A DNA stretch of 64,000 nt, from contig NZ_BSSA01000022.1 of NCBI RefSeq assembly GCF_030268885.1, positions 62,001-126,000 on the forward strand. Direction: 5' to 3'. Below, piece after piece: positions 1-8,212 of this stretch. The notes beneath the pieces are model-generated. The model ran no database searches. It was given only the letters and a program-made list of their open reading frames with translations, and was not told where the DNA came from. Position numbers and translations under genes: made by a program. Within the stretch, counting starts at the first letter, position 1. Each line of letters opens with the position of its first letter. This DNA is from Kitasatospora phosalacinea. GTDB lineage: Bacteria > Actinomycetota > Actinomycetes > Streptomycetales > Streptomycetaceae.

Positions 1-555
1 GCCCGCGCGCCACCAGAACACCCGCGGCGACAGCCGCCCCGGGCCGTCCTCGTACGCGCCCTGTCCGAACATCGCCAGCGAGTTGACCGCCTCCGCGACG
101 TGCCCGTCGGCGAGCGGGTAGAACACCAGGTTGTGCCGGTTCGGGGCGACCAGCAGCACGCCCTCGTCCGGGATCGCCGGACCGCCCGCGGCCCGGACCG
201 CCTCCTCGAACACCAGCAGCTTGCTGGCCGCGAACACCGACTCCGGATGGCCCAGCAGGTGCAGGACCGCGCCGCCCGGCCGGTCGACGGTGTGGTAGTC
301 CACCGGCTCGGCGAGCAGGTTGGCCCGGCCCGCGGCCGAGAGCTCCCCCCAGCCGAGGCCCGCCACGTCCCGGTCGTCGAGCAGCCGGACGCTCTCCGGG
401 CCGTCCAGCACGCAACCCACCAGCAGGTCGGTGGCCAGCCGCCGCAGGTAGCCGAACTGCGGCCGGGCCTCCTCGGGTATCGACTCCTCGGCGACCAGCC
501 GCAGGTACACGCTGCTCAGCTGCTCCGGGGTCAGGCGGGTGGACAGGTCGCTCAT
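1..555 (-). CDS. hypothetical protein, C-terminus cut by window edge
   Basis: An open frame runs leftward from an ATG at 555 off the edge of the window, giving at least 184 residues that begin MSDLSTRLTPEQLSSVYLRL. The ATG has a GAGGAA ribosome site just upstream and third positions are almost all G or C, so it is a real gene. No signal peptide or membrane segment is visible. I do not recognise the family. A stretch near residues 130-160 (LLVAPNRHNLVFYPL, then VNSLAMFGQG) looks like the core of a small globular fold. It reads in the same direction as lexA and lies downstream of it across a 235-base gap, so co-transcription is possible but not shown. Confidence 0.6.
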   Translation of the reverse strand, partial: MSDLSTRLTPEQLSSVYLRLVAEESIPEEARPQFGYLRRLATDLLVGCVLDGPESVRLLDDRDVAGLGWGELSAAGRANLLAEPVDYHTVDRPGGAVLHLLGHPESVFAASKLLVFEEAVRAAGGPAIPDEGVLLVAPNRHNLVFYPLADGHVAEAVNSLAMFGQGAYEDGPGRLSPRVFWWRAG

Positions 556-790
556 GCGCGGTTCCTCGGGGGTGTGCGGCCGCGGCGGGACGCCGGGCAC
601 GGTCCGGTCGGTGGCGGCGCGGCTCGGCGAGCCGGCCGTACACCGATCAGATCACGCAACTCCTCGCCCCCGCACGGGTTTCCGACCCACCGGGCGGCAA
701 CCGGTGCCCACCGGTGCCCACCGGACGGAAACGGCGAGGTCCGGCCGCGGACGGACACCCGTCCACGACCGGACCCCGCCGTCGCACCCT
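556..790. other. intergenic region downstream of lexA
   Basis: These 235 bases separate the lexA stop from the start of the left-edge gene. Apart from a short direct repeat of CCGGTGCCCA near 705-725 and the GAGGAA ribosome site of the left gene, I see no strong hairpin or operator. Confidence 0.4.
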
Positions 791-1627
791 TCAGAGGCGC
801 CGCAGCACCGCCACGACCTTGCCCAGGATCGTCGCGTTGTCGCCCGGGATCGGCTCGTACGCCGCGTTGTGCGGCATCAGCCAGATCTTGCCGTCCTCGC
901 GCTTGAGCCGCTTCACCGTCGCCTCGCCGTCGATCATCGCGGCGACGATGTCCCCGTTCTCGGCGACCGGCTGCTTGCGGACGGTCACCCAGTCGCCGTC
1001 GCAGATCGCGGCCTCGACCATCGAGTCGCCCTTGACGGTCAGCGCGAACAGCTCGCCCTCGCCGACCAGCTGGCGCGGCAGCGGGAAGACGTCCTCCACG
1101 GTCTGCTCGGCCAGGATCGGGCCGCCGGCCGCGATCCGGCCGACCAGCGGCACGTACGAGGTGGAGGGCCGGCCCGAGGTCTCCGCCGCGGCCGGGCGGG
1201 CCACCTCGACGCCGCGGACCTCGTAGGCGCGCGGGCGGTGCGGGTCGCGGCGCAGGAAGCCCTTGCGCTCCAGGGCCATCAGCTGGTGCGCCACCGAGGA
1301 GGTGGAGGAGAGGCCGACGGCCTGGCCGATCTCGCGCATGGACGGCGGGTAGCCGCGGCGCTGGACCGAGTCCCGGATGACCTCGATGACCCGGCGCTGA
1401 CGCTCGGTCAGGCCGGCCTCGTCGGTGCGGATGCCGGGGGGGCGGCCGGGGAGGGAGCGGACGACGGGGGCGGGCGCGCCGAGCGGGGTTTCCTCGATCG
1501 GCTGACTACGGCTCATGGTCTGGTCCATGCTCTCCTGGTCAGTGGTGCGCGCGGAACGCTCCTGCACCGGGATGGCGGTCTTGGCTTCGGCGGTGTGCAT
1601 GACGCCGGTGGCGCTGGGGGTGGACAT
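791..1627 (-). CDS. lexA: LexA SOS repressor
   Basis: LexA represses DNA-damage genes and inactivates itself by RecA-stimulated self-cleavage. The 278-residue protein has a long variable N-terminus of about 70 residues. This is followed by the winged-helix DNA-binding domain (about 73-130, motif GYPPSMREIGQAVGLSSTSS). The peptidase domain carries the Ala-Gly scissile bond in GRIAAGG (about 167/168), the nucleophile Ser in KGDSMVEA (about 202) and the general-base Lys in GEATVKRLK (about 239). I chose the ATG at 1627 because GAGAGGG sits at the right distance; an ATG at 1660 would add 11 residues. The gene is divergent from nrdR, and a LexA-type box lies 73 bases upstream, which fits autoregulation. 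All catalytic residues are intact. Confidence 0.95.
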   Translation of the reverse strand: MSTPSATGVMHTAEAKTAIPVQERSARTTDQESMDQTMSRSQPIEETPLGAPAPVVRSLPGRPPGIRTDEAGLTERQRRVIEVIRDSVQRRGYPPSMREIGQAVGLSSTSSVAHQLMALERKGFLRRDPHRPRAYEVRGVEVARPAAAETSGRPSTSYVPLVGRIAAGGPILAEQTVEDVFPLPRQLVGEGELFALTVKGDSMVEAAICDGDWVTVRKQPVAENGDIVAAMIDGEATVKRLKREDGKIWLMPHNAAYEPIPGDNATILGKVVAVLRRL

Positions 1628-1699
1628 CGCTGCGACCCTCTCGTCGGGCTGGTGCTCCATCTGCCCAGCTCAACTGGCCCCTCTATCGAAAGGTTGCGC

Positions 1700-1713
1700 C
1701 AAACACACGTTCG
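1700..1713 (-). promoter_or_regulatory. candidate LexA (SOS) box of lexA
   Basis: CAAACACACGTTCG matches the Gram-positive SOS box CGAAC-N4-GTTCG at nine of ten defined positions. It lies 73 bases upstream of the lexA start, where an autoregulatory operator is expected. A weaker, 8/10 match (CGATTGCTTGTTCG) is at 1764-1777. Confidence 0.65.
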
Positions 1714-1771
1714 AGTGAATTTATTCGAGGTCGGCTGACTTGATCAAGACTCCGGGTGTAAGTCGATTGCT

Positions 1772-1786
1772 TGTTCGACTCGAACA
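1772..1786. promoter_or_regulatory. palindrome between lexA and nrdR
   Basis: TGTTCGACTCGAACA is a perfect 6-bp inverted repeat with a 3-base spacer. It overlaps the weaker second LexA-like match and could be part of an extended SOS operator or a site for another dimeric regulator acting on either divergent promoter. Confidence 0.4.
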
Positions 1787-1853
1787 GTCTATGGCGCCGT
1801 CCCGGCCGCTGTCCCCGAAACTGCGCGTTCACTCGGCGTGGCGCCGCGCCAGC

Positions 1854-1901
1854 CACAAGATCTAGTGGCTAGTCTCCTCGATCGGGCACAGGTGTTGTGT
1901 T
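1854..1901 (+). promoter_or_regulatory. tandem NrdR boxes upstream of nrdR-nrdJ
   Basis: Two imperfect 16-bp palindromes are centred 32 bases apart, about three helical turns. The first, at 1854-1869, has the core CACAAGATCTAGTG. The second, at 1886-1901, has the core CACAGGTGTTGTGT. Paired NrdR boxes spaced by whole helical turns are the known signature of NrdR-controlled ribonucleotide reductase promoters. The second box ends about 54 bases before the nrdR start. This is a match by eye to the family consensus. Confidence 0.7.
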
Positions 1902-1954
1902 CGGGTAGAGTGTTGCGAGTTGTTCGCCGTCGGGTCGCAGGGAGGGAGTTCCAG

Positions 1955-2431
1955 GTGCACTGCCCCTTCTGCCGGCATCCGGACAGCAGAGTCGTGGACA
2001 GCCGGGCCAGCGACGACGGGAGCTCGATCCGCCGCCGCAGGCAGTGCCCCGACTGCGGCCGCCGGTTCACCACCGTCGAGACCGCCACCCTGATGGTGAT
2101 CAAGCGCAGCGGCGTCACCGAGCCCTTCTCCCGCGAGAAGGTGATCTCCGGCGTCCGCAAGGCCTGCCAGGGCCGCCCGGTCACCGAGGACGCGCTGGCC
2201 CAGCTCGGCCAGCGGGTCGAGGAGTGCGTCCGGGCCAGCGGCAGCGCCGAACTCTCGACGCACGACGTCGGATTGGCCATACTCGGCCCCCTGAAGGAGC
2301 TGGACGTGGTGGCGTACCTGCGGTTCGCCTCCGTCTACCGCGCCTTCGACAACCTCGAGGACTTCGAGGCCGCGATCGCGGAGCTGCGCGCCGAGCGACC
2401 CGCGGCCCCCGAGCCGGTGCCCGTGCCCTAG
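1955..2431 (+). CDS. nrdR: transcriptional regulator NrdR
   Basis: NrdR is the nucleotide-sensing repressor of ribonucleotide reductase genes. The 158-residue protein starts at GTG 1955, 6 bases after a GGAGGGAG ribosome site; the upstream in-frame ATG at 1838 would run through the NrdR boxes and is rejected. The N-terminal zinc ribbon has Cys3, Cys6, Cys31 and Cys34 (CPFC ... CPDC), and the ATP-cone follows from about residue 46 (VIKRSG) to 136. The last 20 residues are Pro/Ala/Glu-rich. It is followed 182 bases later by nrdJ on the same strand, the usual nrdR-nrdJ unit of actinomycetes, so NrdR probably controls its own operon through the two boxes upstream. Confidence 0.95.
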   Translation: MHCPFCRHPDSRVVDSRASDDGSSIRRRRQCPDCGRRFTTVETATLMVIKRSGVTEPFSREKVISGVRKACQGRPVTEDALAQLGQRVEECVRASGSAELSTHDVGLAILGPLKELDVVAYLRFASVYRAFDNLEDFEAAIAELRAERPAAPEPVPVP

Positions 2432-2557
2432 CCGGCGCCCGCACCGCCGCCCCCACCCGCGTTTTCCGCGTCCCGACGTTTTCCCGTAGTCACCAGCAGT
2501 ACCCGTGCGCAGCGGCGGGGTTCCCCCCTGCCCGCGTGCGGACGGAACGAACCAGTC

Positions 2558-2579
2558 GTGCCCGGACTTTTTCGGGCAC
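2558..2579 (+). terminator. hairpin between nrdR and nrdJ
   Basis: GTGCCCG and CGGGCAC form a perfect 7-bp stem around the loop GACTTTTT, ending 34 bases before the nrdJ start. It may be a partial terminator, an mRNA-stability hairpin or an attenuator inside the nrdR-nrdJ transcript. Confidence 0.45.
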
Positions 2580-2613
2580 TTCGGGCGTTTGCCCAGGAGG
2601 AGGAGCAGGAGCA

Positions 2614-5493
2614 GTGACAGACACCACGAGCGGGTCCGCACGAGGGTCGAAGTCGGACAAGGCCGCCAAGGGAGCCAAGGGCCCCAAGGCCGGGCTGCGG
2701 CTGGAGCGCATCTACACCACCCCTGGGGTCCACCCGTACGACGCGGTCACCTGGGAGCGCCGTGACGTGGTGATGACGAACTGGCGCGACGGGTCGGTCA
2801 ACTTCGAGCAGCGCGGCGTCGAGTTCCCCGACTTCTGGTCGGTCAACGCGGTCAACATCGTCACCAGCAAGTACTTCCGCGGCGCGGTCGGCACCCCGCA
2901 GCGCGAGTGGAGCCTGAAGCAGATCATCGACCGGGTGGTGCTGACCTACCGCGCCGCGGGCGAGAAGCACGGCTACTTCGCCTCCCCGGATGACGCCGAG
3001 GTCTTCGAGCACGAGCTGACCCACGCCCTCCTCCACCAGGTGTTCAGCTTCAACTCGCCGGTCTGGTTCAACGTCGGCACCCAGCAGCCGCAGCAGGTCT
3101 CGGCCTGCTTCATCCTGTCCGTCGACGACTCCATGGAGTCGATCCTCGACTGGTACAAGGAAGAGGGCATGATCTTCAAGGGCGGTTCCGGCGCGGGCCT
3201 GAACCTGTCCCGGATCCGCTCCTCCAAGGAACTGCTCTCCTCCGGCGGCAACGCCTCCGGCCCGGTCTCCTTCATGCGCGGCGCCGACGCCTCGGCCGGC
3301 ACCATCAAGTCCGGCGGCGCGACCCGCCGGGCCGCCAAGATGGTCGTGCTGGACGTCGACCACCCGGACGTCGAGGCCTTCATCGAGACCAAGGTGAAGG
3401 AGGAGGAGAAGATCCGCGCCCTGCGCGACGCCGGGTTCGACATGGACCTGGGCGGCGACGACATCACCTCCGTCCAGTACCAGAACGCCAACAACTCGGT
3501 CCGCGTCAACGACGAGTTCATGACCGCGGTGGAGAACGGCACCACCTTCGGCCTGCGCGGCCGGATGACCGGCGAGGTCATCGAGACCGTCGACGCCAAG
3601 GGCCTGTTCCGCAAGATGGCCGAGGCCGCCTGGGCCTGCGCCGACCCGGGCATCCAGTACGACTCGGTGATCAACCACTGGCACACCTGCCCCGAGTCCG
3701 GCCGGATCAACGCCTCCAACCCGTGCTCCGAGTACATGCACCTGGACAACTCCAGCTGCAACCTGGCCTCGCTGAACCTGATGAAGTTCCTCCGCGACGA
3801 CGACTCCTTCGACGCGCAGACCTTCGCCAAGGTCGTCGAGCTGGTCATCACCGCGATGGACATCTCCATCTGCTTCGCCGACTTCCCGACCGAGAAGATC
3901 GCCGAGACCACCCGCGCCTACCGCCAGCTCGGCATCGGCTACGCCAACCTCGGCGCCCTGCTGATGGCCACCGGCCACGCCTACGACTCGGAGGGCGGCC
4001 GCGCCCTGGCGGGCGCGATCACCTCGCTGATGACCGGCACCGCCTACCGCCGCTCCGCCGAACTCGCCGCCGTGGTCGGCCCGTACGACGGCTACGCCCG
4101 CAACGCCGCCCCGCACCGCCGGGTCATGCAGCAGCACGCGGACGCCTCGGCCGCCGTCGCCCCGCTGGACGACCTGGACGCCCCGGTCTGGGCGGTCGCC
4201 AACGACACCTGGGCCGATGTGGTCCGCCTCGGCGAGCAGAACGGTTTCCGCAACGCGCAGGCCTCGGTGCTGGCCCCGACCGGCACCATCGGCCTGATGA
4301 TGGACTGCGACACCACCGGCGTCGAACCCGACCTCGCCCTGGTCAAGTTCAAGAAGCTGGTCGGCGGCGGCTCGATGCAGATCGTCAACGGCACCGTCCC
4401 GCGCGCCCTCAAGCGCCTGGGCTACCAGGACGAGCAGATCGAGGCGATCGTCGCGCACATCGCCGAGCACGGGAACGTCATCGACGCGCCCGGCCTCAAG
4501 GCCGCCCACTACGAGGTGTTCGACTGCGCGATGGGCGAGCGGTCGATCTCCCCGATGGGCCACGTCCGGATGATGGCCGCGATCCAGCCGTGGATCTCCG
4601 GCGCCATCTCCAAGACCGTCAACATGCCGGAGAACGCCACCGTCGAGGACGTCGAGGAGATCTACTTCGAGGCGTGGAAGCTCGGCGTCAAGGCGCTGGC
4701 GATCTACCGCGACAACTGCAAGGTCGGCCAGCCGCTCTCGGCCAAGACCAAGGCCCCGGCCGCGGCCGCCGTCGAGGCCCCGGCGGTCGAGAAGGCCGTC
4801 GAGAAGGTCGTCGAGTACCGGCCGACCCGCAAGCGCCTGCCCAAGGGCCGCCCCGGCATCACCACCTCCTTCACGGTCGGCGGCGCCGAGGGCTACATGA
4901 CCGCCAACTCCTACCCGGACGACGGCCTCGGCGAGGTCTTCCTCAAGATGTCCAAGCAGGGCTCGACCCTCGCGGGCATGATGGACGCCTTCTCCATCGC
5001 CGTCTCGGTCGGCCTGCAGTACGGCGTCCCGCTGGAGACGTACGTCGCCAAGTTCACCAACATGCGCTTCGAGCCGGCCGGCCTGACCGACGACCCGGAC
5101 GTGCGGATGGCGCAGTCCATCGTCGACTACATCTTCCGCCGCCTGGCCCTCGACTTCCTGCCCTTCGAGACCCGCTCCGCGCTGGGCATCCACTCCGTCG
5201 AGGAGCGCACCCGGCACCTGGAGACCGGCTCCTACGAGCCGATCGAGGACGACGTCGACATCGAGTCGCTGGCCCAGTCCGCCCCGCTCACCCCGGAGAA
5301 GCCGCACGTCGCCCTCCCGCTGGTCGAGCAGCCCAAGGCCGCCCCGGCCGCGCACAACTCGACCGAACTCGCCGAGATCCGCCTCGGCCTGAACGCCGAC
5401 GCCCCGCTCTGCTTCTCCTGCGGCACCAAGATGCGCCGCGCGGGCAGCTGCTACCTCTGCGAGGGCTGCGGCTCCACCAGCGGCTGCAGCTGA
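2614..5493 (+). CDS. nrdJ: vitamin B12-dependent ribonucleotide reductase (class II)
   Basis: This enzyme makes deoxyribonucleotides with adenosylcobalamin and works with or without oxygen. The 959-residue protein starts at GTG 2614 behind an AGGAGGAGGAG ribosome site. After a short Lys/Gly-rich leader comes the RNR barrel. Visible signatures are VSACFILSVDDS near residue 170, the finger-loop motif NPCSEYMHLDNSSCNLASLN near 370, and the phosphate-loop region APTGTIGLMMDCDTTG near 555. The C-terminal tail ends with a Cys-rich segment (CFSCGTKM ... CYLCEGCG) that would supply the redox-shuttling thiols. An Ala/Val/Glu-rich linker lies near 710-730. Expression is likely governed by the NrdR boxes ahead of nrdR. 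No B12 riboswitch is visible upstream. Confidence 0.97.
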   Translation: MTDTTSGSARGSKSDKAAKGAKGPKAGLRLERIYTTPGVHPYDAVTWERRDVVMTNWRDGSVNFEQRGVEFPDFWSVNAVNIVTSKYFRGAVGTPQREWSLKQIIDRVVLTYRAAGEKHGYFASPDDAEVFEHELTHALLHQVFSFNSPVWFNVGTQQPQQVSACFILSVDDSMESILDWYKEEGMIFKGGSGAGLNLSRIRSSKELLSSGGNASGPVSFMRGADASAGTIKSGGATRRAAKMVVLDVDHPDVEAFIETKVKEEEKIRALRDAGFDMDLGGDDITSVQYQNANNSVRVNDEFMTAVENGTTFGLRGRMTGEVIETVDAKGLFRKMAEAAWACADPGIQYDSVINHWHTCPESGRINASNPCSEYMHLDNSSCNLASLNLMKFLRDDDSFDAQTFAKVVELVITAMDISICFADFPTEKIAETTRAYRQLGIGYANLGALLMATGHAYDSEGGRALAGAITSLMTGTAYRRSAELAAVVGPYDGYARNAAPHRRVMQQHADASAAVAPLDDLDAPVWAVANDTWADVVRLGEQNGFRNAQASVLAPTGTIGLMMDCDTTGVEPDLALVKFKKLVGGGSMQIVNGTVPRALKRLGYQDEQIEAIVAHIAEHGNVIDAPGLKAAHYEVFDCAMGERSISPMGHVRMMAAIQPWISGAISKTVNMPENATVEDVEEIYFEAWKLGVKALAIYRDNCKVGQPLSAKTKAPAAAAVEAPAVEKAVEKVVEYRPTRKRLPKGRPGITTSFTVGGAEGYMTANSYPDDGLGEVFLKMSKQGSTLAGMMDAFSIAVSVGLQYGVPLETYVAKFTNMRFEPAGLTDDPDVRMAQSIVDYIFRRLALDFLPFETRSALGIHSVEERTRHLETGSYEPIEDDVDIESLAQSAPLTPEKPHVALPLVEQPKAAPAAHNSTELAEIRLGLNADAPLCFSCGTKMRRAGSCYLCEGCGSTSGCS

Positions 5494-5519
5494 CGCACCG
5501 CCGCCGCACGCCGACGCCC

Positions 5520-5550
5520 GGGGCGCCCACCGCAATGCGGTGGGCGCCCC
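5520..5550 (+). terminator. terminator of nrdJ
   Basis: A perfect 14-bp stem (GGGGCGCCCACCGC and its complement) closes on the loop AAT, starting 26 bases after the nrdJ stop. There is no U-tract, as is usual for actinomycete terminators. Confidence 0.8.
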
Positions 5551-5575
5551 GCGCCGTTCGCGGCACCATGTCCGG

Positions 5576-6316
5576 ATGGAACCGACCACGGACAACCGGC
5601 TGGAACTGCGCATCGACGACCTGCCCTCCCGCGGGCGGAGCGAACTGCACCTGCTGGTCGACGGGCGCGACCTGGTGGCCGCCGTCCTCCCCGGCCCGCC
5701 GACCGGCGGCCCCGACCCGCGCCTGCTGCTCGGCCCGTACAGCCCGCTGCTGCCCGGCCGCGCGCCCCGGGAGGTCCGGCTGCACGCGGCCGGGTGCGGG
5801 CACGAGGAGTGCTGCGGCGCGCTGTACGTGACGGTGCGCGAGGAGGCCGGCGCGGTGCACTGGGACGGCTGGCGCAACCCCCTCGGCGCGGACCCCGGCC
5901 TCCCGGCGTACCGCTTCGACGCCGAGCAGTACGCGGCGGAGGTCGAACGCGCGGGCGCCGGAGTCGAGGACTGGCCCGCGCGCGGCGTCGGCCGCCTGCT
6001 GAAGGACGAACTCGTCCGCCGCCCGGAGCTGCTGGCCGCCTGGGAGTGCGAGCTGGACGGGGTGTGGACCGTGCCGTCGCAGCCCGACCGGATCGAGCTG
6101 CGGTTCTGGCACCCGGCCGAGCCCGCGCCCCGCGGCGACGAGCCGTACCTGCAGTTCACCGCCGAACTGCCCGTCCCCGAGGGCGAGCCGCAGGCCGCGG
6201 CCGCCGAGCTGGTCGCACGTCTCGCCACCACCGACCCGCGTACCCGGGCCCGGGTCTGCGGCGGCCGGGCGGACTACGCGGAGGCGCTCGGCTACCCGTG
6301 GCCGGAGGACATGTGA
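5576..6316 (+). CDS. hypothetical protein with CGHEECCG motif
   Basis: The 246-residue protein from ATG 5576 (MEPTTDNRLELRIDDLPSRG) is acidic and soluble, with no signal peptide or membrane helix. Landmarks are LLVDGRDL near residue 24, the block LLLGPYSPLLPGRAPREVRL near 46-66, a Cys/His cluster CGHEECCG near 71-78 that could bind a metal, and a C-terminal block TRARVCGGRADYAEALGYPW. I do not recognise the family. It follows the nrdJ terminator and has no clear Shine-Dalgarno sequence, so it probably has its own transcript. A degenerate second copy of the same gene lies 0.5 kb downstream (6850-7235). Confidence 0.75.
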   Translation: MEPTTDNRLELRIDDLPSRGRSELHLLVDGRDLVAAVLPGPPTGGPDPRLLLGPYSPLLPGRAPREVRLHAAGCGHEECCGALYVTVREEAGAVHWDGWRNPLGADPGLPAYRFDAEQYAAEVERAGAGVEDWPARGVGRLLKDELVRRPELLAAWECELDGVWTVPSQPDRIELRFWHPAEPAPRGDEPYLQFTAELPVPEGEPQAAAAELVARLATTDPRTRARVCGGRADYAEALGYPWPEDM

Positions 6317-6366
6317 GGCGTTCCCCGGCCGGGCCGGGCCGGGCCGGGAGCCGGTAGCCTCCGGGC

Positions 6367-6792
6367 ATGTCGCTGACCCGGGTCCTGCTGACCTCCGGCC
6401 GTTCGATCCGCCTCGACGAGGTGCGGATGTCGTCCACCTACGGGGGCCTGCTGGAGGGCTACCCCTGCCGGCGGGTCAACGACTGGAGCATCAGGAGCCT
6501 GCGGGACGCCGCCGTGCGGCAGTACCCCTCGCTGCCGGTGCACCTGGTGGAGCCGGTGCGTGAGCTCCCGGAGGACGGCCACCGGGGCCTGATGGGGCCG
6601 GAGGAGCGGCTGCCCCTGGTGCGCTGCGTCGGCCTGTTCAGCAGCCACCCGGTCGGCCGGGACGACGCCGACTTCTCGCAGCTGGTGGTGGCCTGGTACC
6701 AGCCGGGCCCGGAGCTGGCCGACCTGGCCGCGGCGGTGCCCGGGCTGGCCGAACTGCCCTGGGACGGGCTGGCCCGGGACTGCGATTACTGA
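6367..6792 (+). CDS. hypothetical protein
   Basis: The 141-residue protein from ATG 6367 has high third-position GC and begins MSLTRVLLTSGRSIRLDEVR. It has no signal peptide, membrane helix or motif that I recognise. A central segment, LPLVRCVGLFSSHPVGRDDADFSQLVVAWYQ, has the alternating pattern of a beta-rich fold. It is 50 bases downstream of the CGHEECCG gene and may share its transcript. It sits between that gene and its decayed copy. Confidence 0.6.
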   Translation: MSLTRVLLTSGRSIRLDEVRMSSTYGGLLEGYPCRRVNDWSIRSLRDAAVRQYPSLPVHLVEPVRELPEDGHRGLMGPEERLPLVRCVGLFSSHPVGRDDADFSQLVVAWYQPGPELADLAAAVPGLAELPWDGLARDCDY

Positions 6793-6849
6793 AGTCCCGC
6801 TCCCCGTGGGGCGCTTGGCGCCGCACGGGCGGGACGGTGGTCGGCCGGG

Positions 6850-7235
6850 ACCGCGGGTCGAGGACGTGCCGGGCCCGGACCGGACTGCGGCTGCCGGTCG
6901 ACGGGACGGACCCGCCGACGGCCGGGTCCGGCCACCGGCCGACCGGCCCCGGATCCCCTGCTCGGCCCGTACGGCCCGCTGCTGCCCGGCCGCGCGCCCC
7001 GGGAGGTCCGGCTGCGCCGGGGCTTCGCGGGCCTCGGCCTGCCGGGGGACCGGTTCGACACCGAGCGGTGCCCGGCCGGGGGCGAGCGGTGCCCGGCTGG
7101 GCCGACCGTCCCGGCCGGGGACGCGGAGGCGCTGGCCGCGGAGCCGGTGGAGCGGACCGCCGCGGACCCCGACCGGCGCACGCGGGCCCGGGTCCGCGGC
7201 GGCAGTGCCCGGTACCCGGAGCAGCTCGGGAACCC
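6850..7235 (+). pseudogene. decayed duplicate of the CGHEECCG gene (5576-6316)
   Basis: Pieces of the intact upstream gene recur here in three different frames. RVEDVPGPDRT (compare RIDDLPSRGRS) is followed by LRLPVDGTD in a second frame (compare LHLLVDGRD). In a third frame come PLLGPYGPLLPGRAPREVRL (from 6952) and later RTRARVRGGSARYPEQLGNP (from about 7174). The segment holding the CGHEECCG cluster and the following 30 or so residues is missing. Two frameshifts plus an internal deletion, and no plausible start, make this a dead tandem copy. Confidence 0.7.
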
Positions 7236-7280
7236 CGCCCGCCGGAGGGCCGGATCAGGGGCCCTCCGACGGGCGGGGTT
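7231..7280 (+). terminator. long stem-loop after the pseudogene
   Basis: Two 21-base arms (7231-7251 and 7260-7280) pair at 20 positions around an 8-base loop. It separates the pseudogene region from the reductase gene at 7363 and looks like a strong intrinsic terminator. Confidence 0.7.
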
Positions 7281-7362
7281 CCCCCGGCTGCGTGGGCCGG
7301 GCTGCCGGAGCGGGCCGCGGCGGGCAGGCTGGGGGCACTGGCGGAGCTGAGGGGTGAGCGCG

Positions 7363-8148
7363 ATGCGGCCGATACTCGTGACGGGCGGTACGGGGACCCT
7401 GGGGCGCGTGGTGGTGCGGCGGCTGCTGTCGCGGGGCTGCCCGGTGCGGGTGCTGAGCCGACAGGCGCACACGCCGGGGGAGCACGGCTGGGCGGTGGGC
7501 GACCTGGTGACCGGCCGCGGGGTGGAGGCGGCGCTGTCGGGCGCCGGGACGGTGGTGCACTGCGCGACCACCAACGGCAAGCGGGACGTGCCGGCCACCC
7601 GCCGCCTGGTGGAGGCCGCCCGGGCGGCCGGGGCCGCGCACCTGCTGTACGTGTCGGTCGTCGGGGTGGACCGGGTGCCGCTCGGCTACTACCGGACGAA
7701 GGCGGAGTGCGAGCGGCTGGTGGTGGAGTCCGGCCTGGACTGGACGGTGCTGCGGGCCACCCAGTTCCACGACCTGGTGGCGCGGGTGCTGGACGGTCTG
7801 TCGAAGGCGCCGGTGCTGCTGGTGCCGCGCGGGGTGTCGTTCCAGCCGGTCGACGTGCGGGAGGTCGCGGAGCGGGTGGCGCAGCTGGTGGAGGCGGGCC
7901 CGGCCGGGCGGGCGGACGACTTCGGCGGGCCCCAGGTGCGTCCGGTGGAGGCGCTGGCGGCGGACTTCCTGGCGGCCCGGGGGCGGCGGCGCCCGGTGCT
8001 GCGGGCGCCGCTGCCGGGCGGGACGGGGCGGGCGCTGCGGGCGGGCGGCAACCTGGTGCCCGCGGGGGCCGCGGGGGGTCCGTGGGCCGTGCGCCCGACG
8101 GGCCGGACCACCTTCGCGGAGTTCCTGGCGGAGCGCTACCCGGCCTGA
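7363..8148 (+). CDS. NAD(P)-binding oxidoreductase, NmrA/SDR-a type
   Basis: The 261-residue protein starts at ATG 7363, 8 bases after GAGGGG; a GTG at 7354 is too close to the ribosome site. The N-terminus MRPILVTGGTGTLGRVVVRRLL is a Rossmann dinucleotide-binding loop (GGTGTLG). Later come VVHCATTNGKRDV, the atypical-SDR region LLYVSVVGVDRVPLGYYRTKAECERLV with a Tyr-x3-Lys-type pair, and WTVLRATQFHDL. This matches NmrA-like/NAD-dependent epimerase family proteins that act as redox sensors or small oxidoreductases. Substrate unknown. It appears monocistronic, between a strong hairpin and the HTH promoter. Confidence 0.8.
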   Translation: MRPILVTGGTGTLGRVVVRRLLSRGCPVRVLSRQAHTPGEHGWAVGDLVTGRGVEAALSGAGTVVHCATTNGKRDVPATRRLVEAARAAGAAHLLYVSVVGVDRVPLGYYRTKAECERLVVESGLDWTVLRATQFHDLVARVLDGLSKAPVLLVPRGVSFQPVDVREVAERVAQLVEAGPAGRADDFGGPQVRPVEALAADFLAARGRRRPVLRAPLPGGTGRALRAGGNLVPAGAAGGPWAVRPTGRTTFAEFLAERYPA

Positions 8149-8165
8149 CCCCCGGCCGCCCGTGT

Positions 8166-8209
8166 GTCAACCGGGGTTGACGCCGCCCGTGGCGTCAACC
8201 TATGTTGAC
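8166..8209 (+). promoter_or_regulatory. double-palindrome promoter of the HTH/Clp-N pair
   Basis: Palindrome 1 (8166-8181) is GTCAACC-GG-GGTTGAC and palindrome 2 (8194-8209) is GTCAAC-CTAT-GTTGAC, with centres 28 bases apart. TTGACG (8177-8182) at the end of the first and TATGTT (8201-8206) inside the second make a -35/-10 pair with an 18-base spacer. Transcription would then start at or next to the A of the ATG at 8213, so the mRNA would be leaderless. Both promoter elements are therefore built into the operator half-sites. The protein encoded next has an HTH and is the obvious candidate repressor. Confidence 0.65.
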
Positions 8210-8212
8210 ACC

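Noticed and set aside
2432..2613. Possible cobalamin riboswitch before nrdJ
   Set aside because: The region is only 182 bases and I could not find the conserved B12-box core; only a short hairpin is visible.
2428..6231. Long open frame on the minus strand opposite nrdJ (1267 codons)
   Set aside because: It is a mirror of the high-GC3 coding strand; its protein is Val/Gly/Arg/Asp-rich with no domain, and nrdJ on the other strand is unmistakable.
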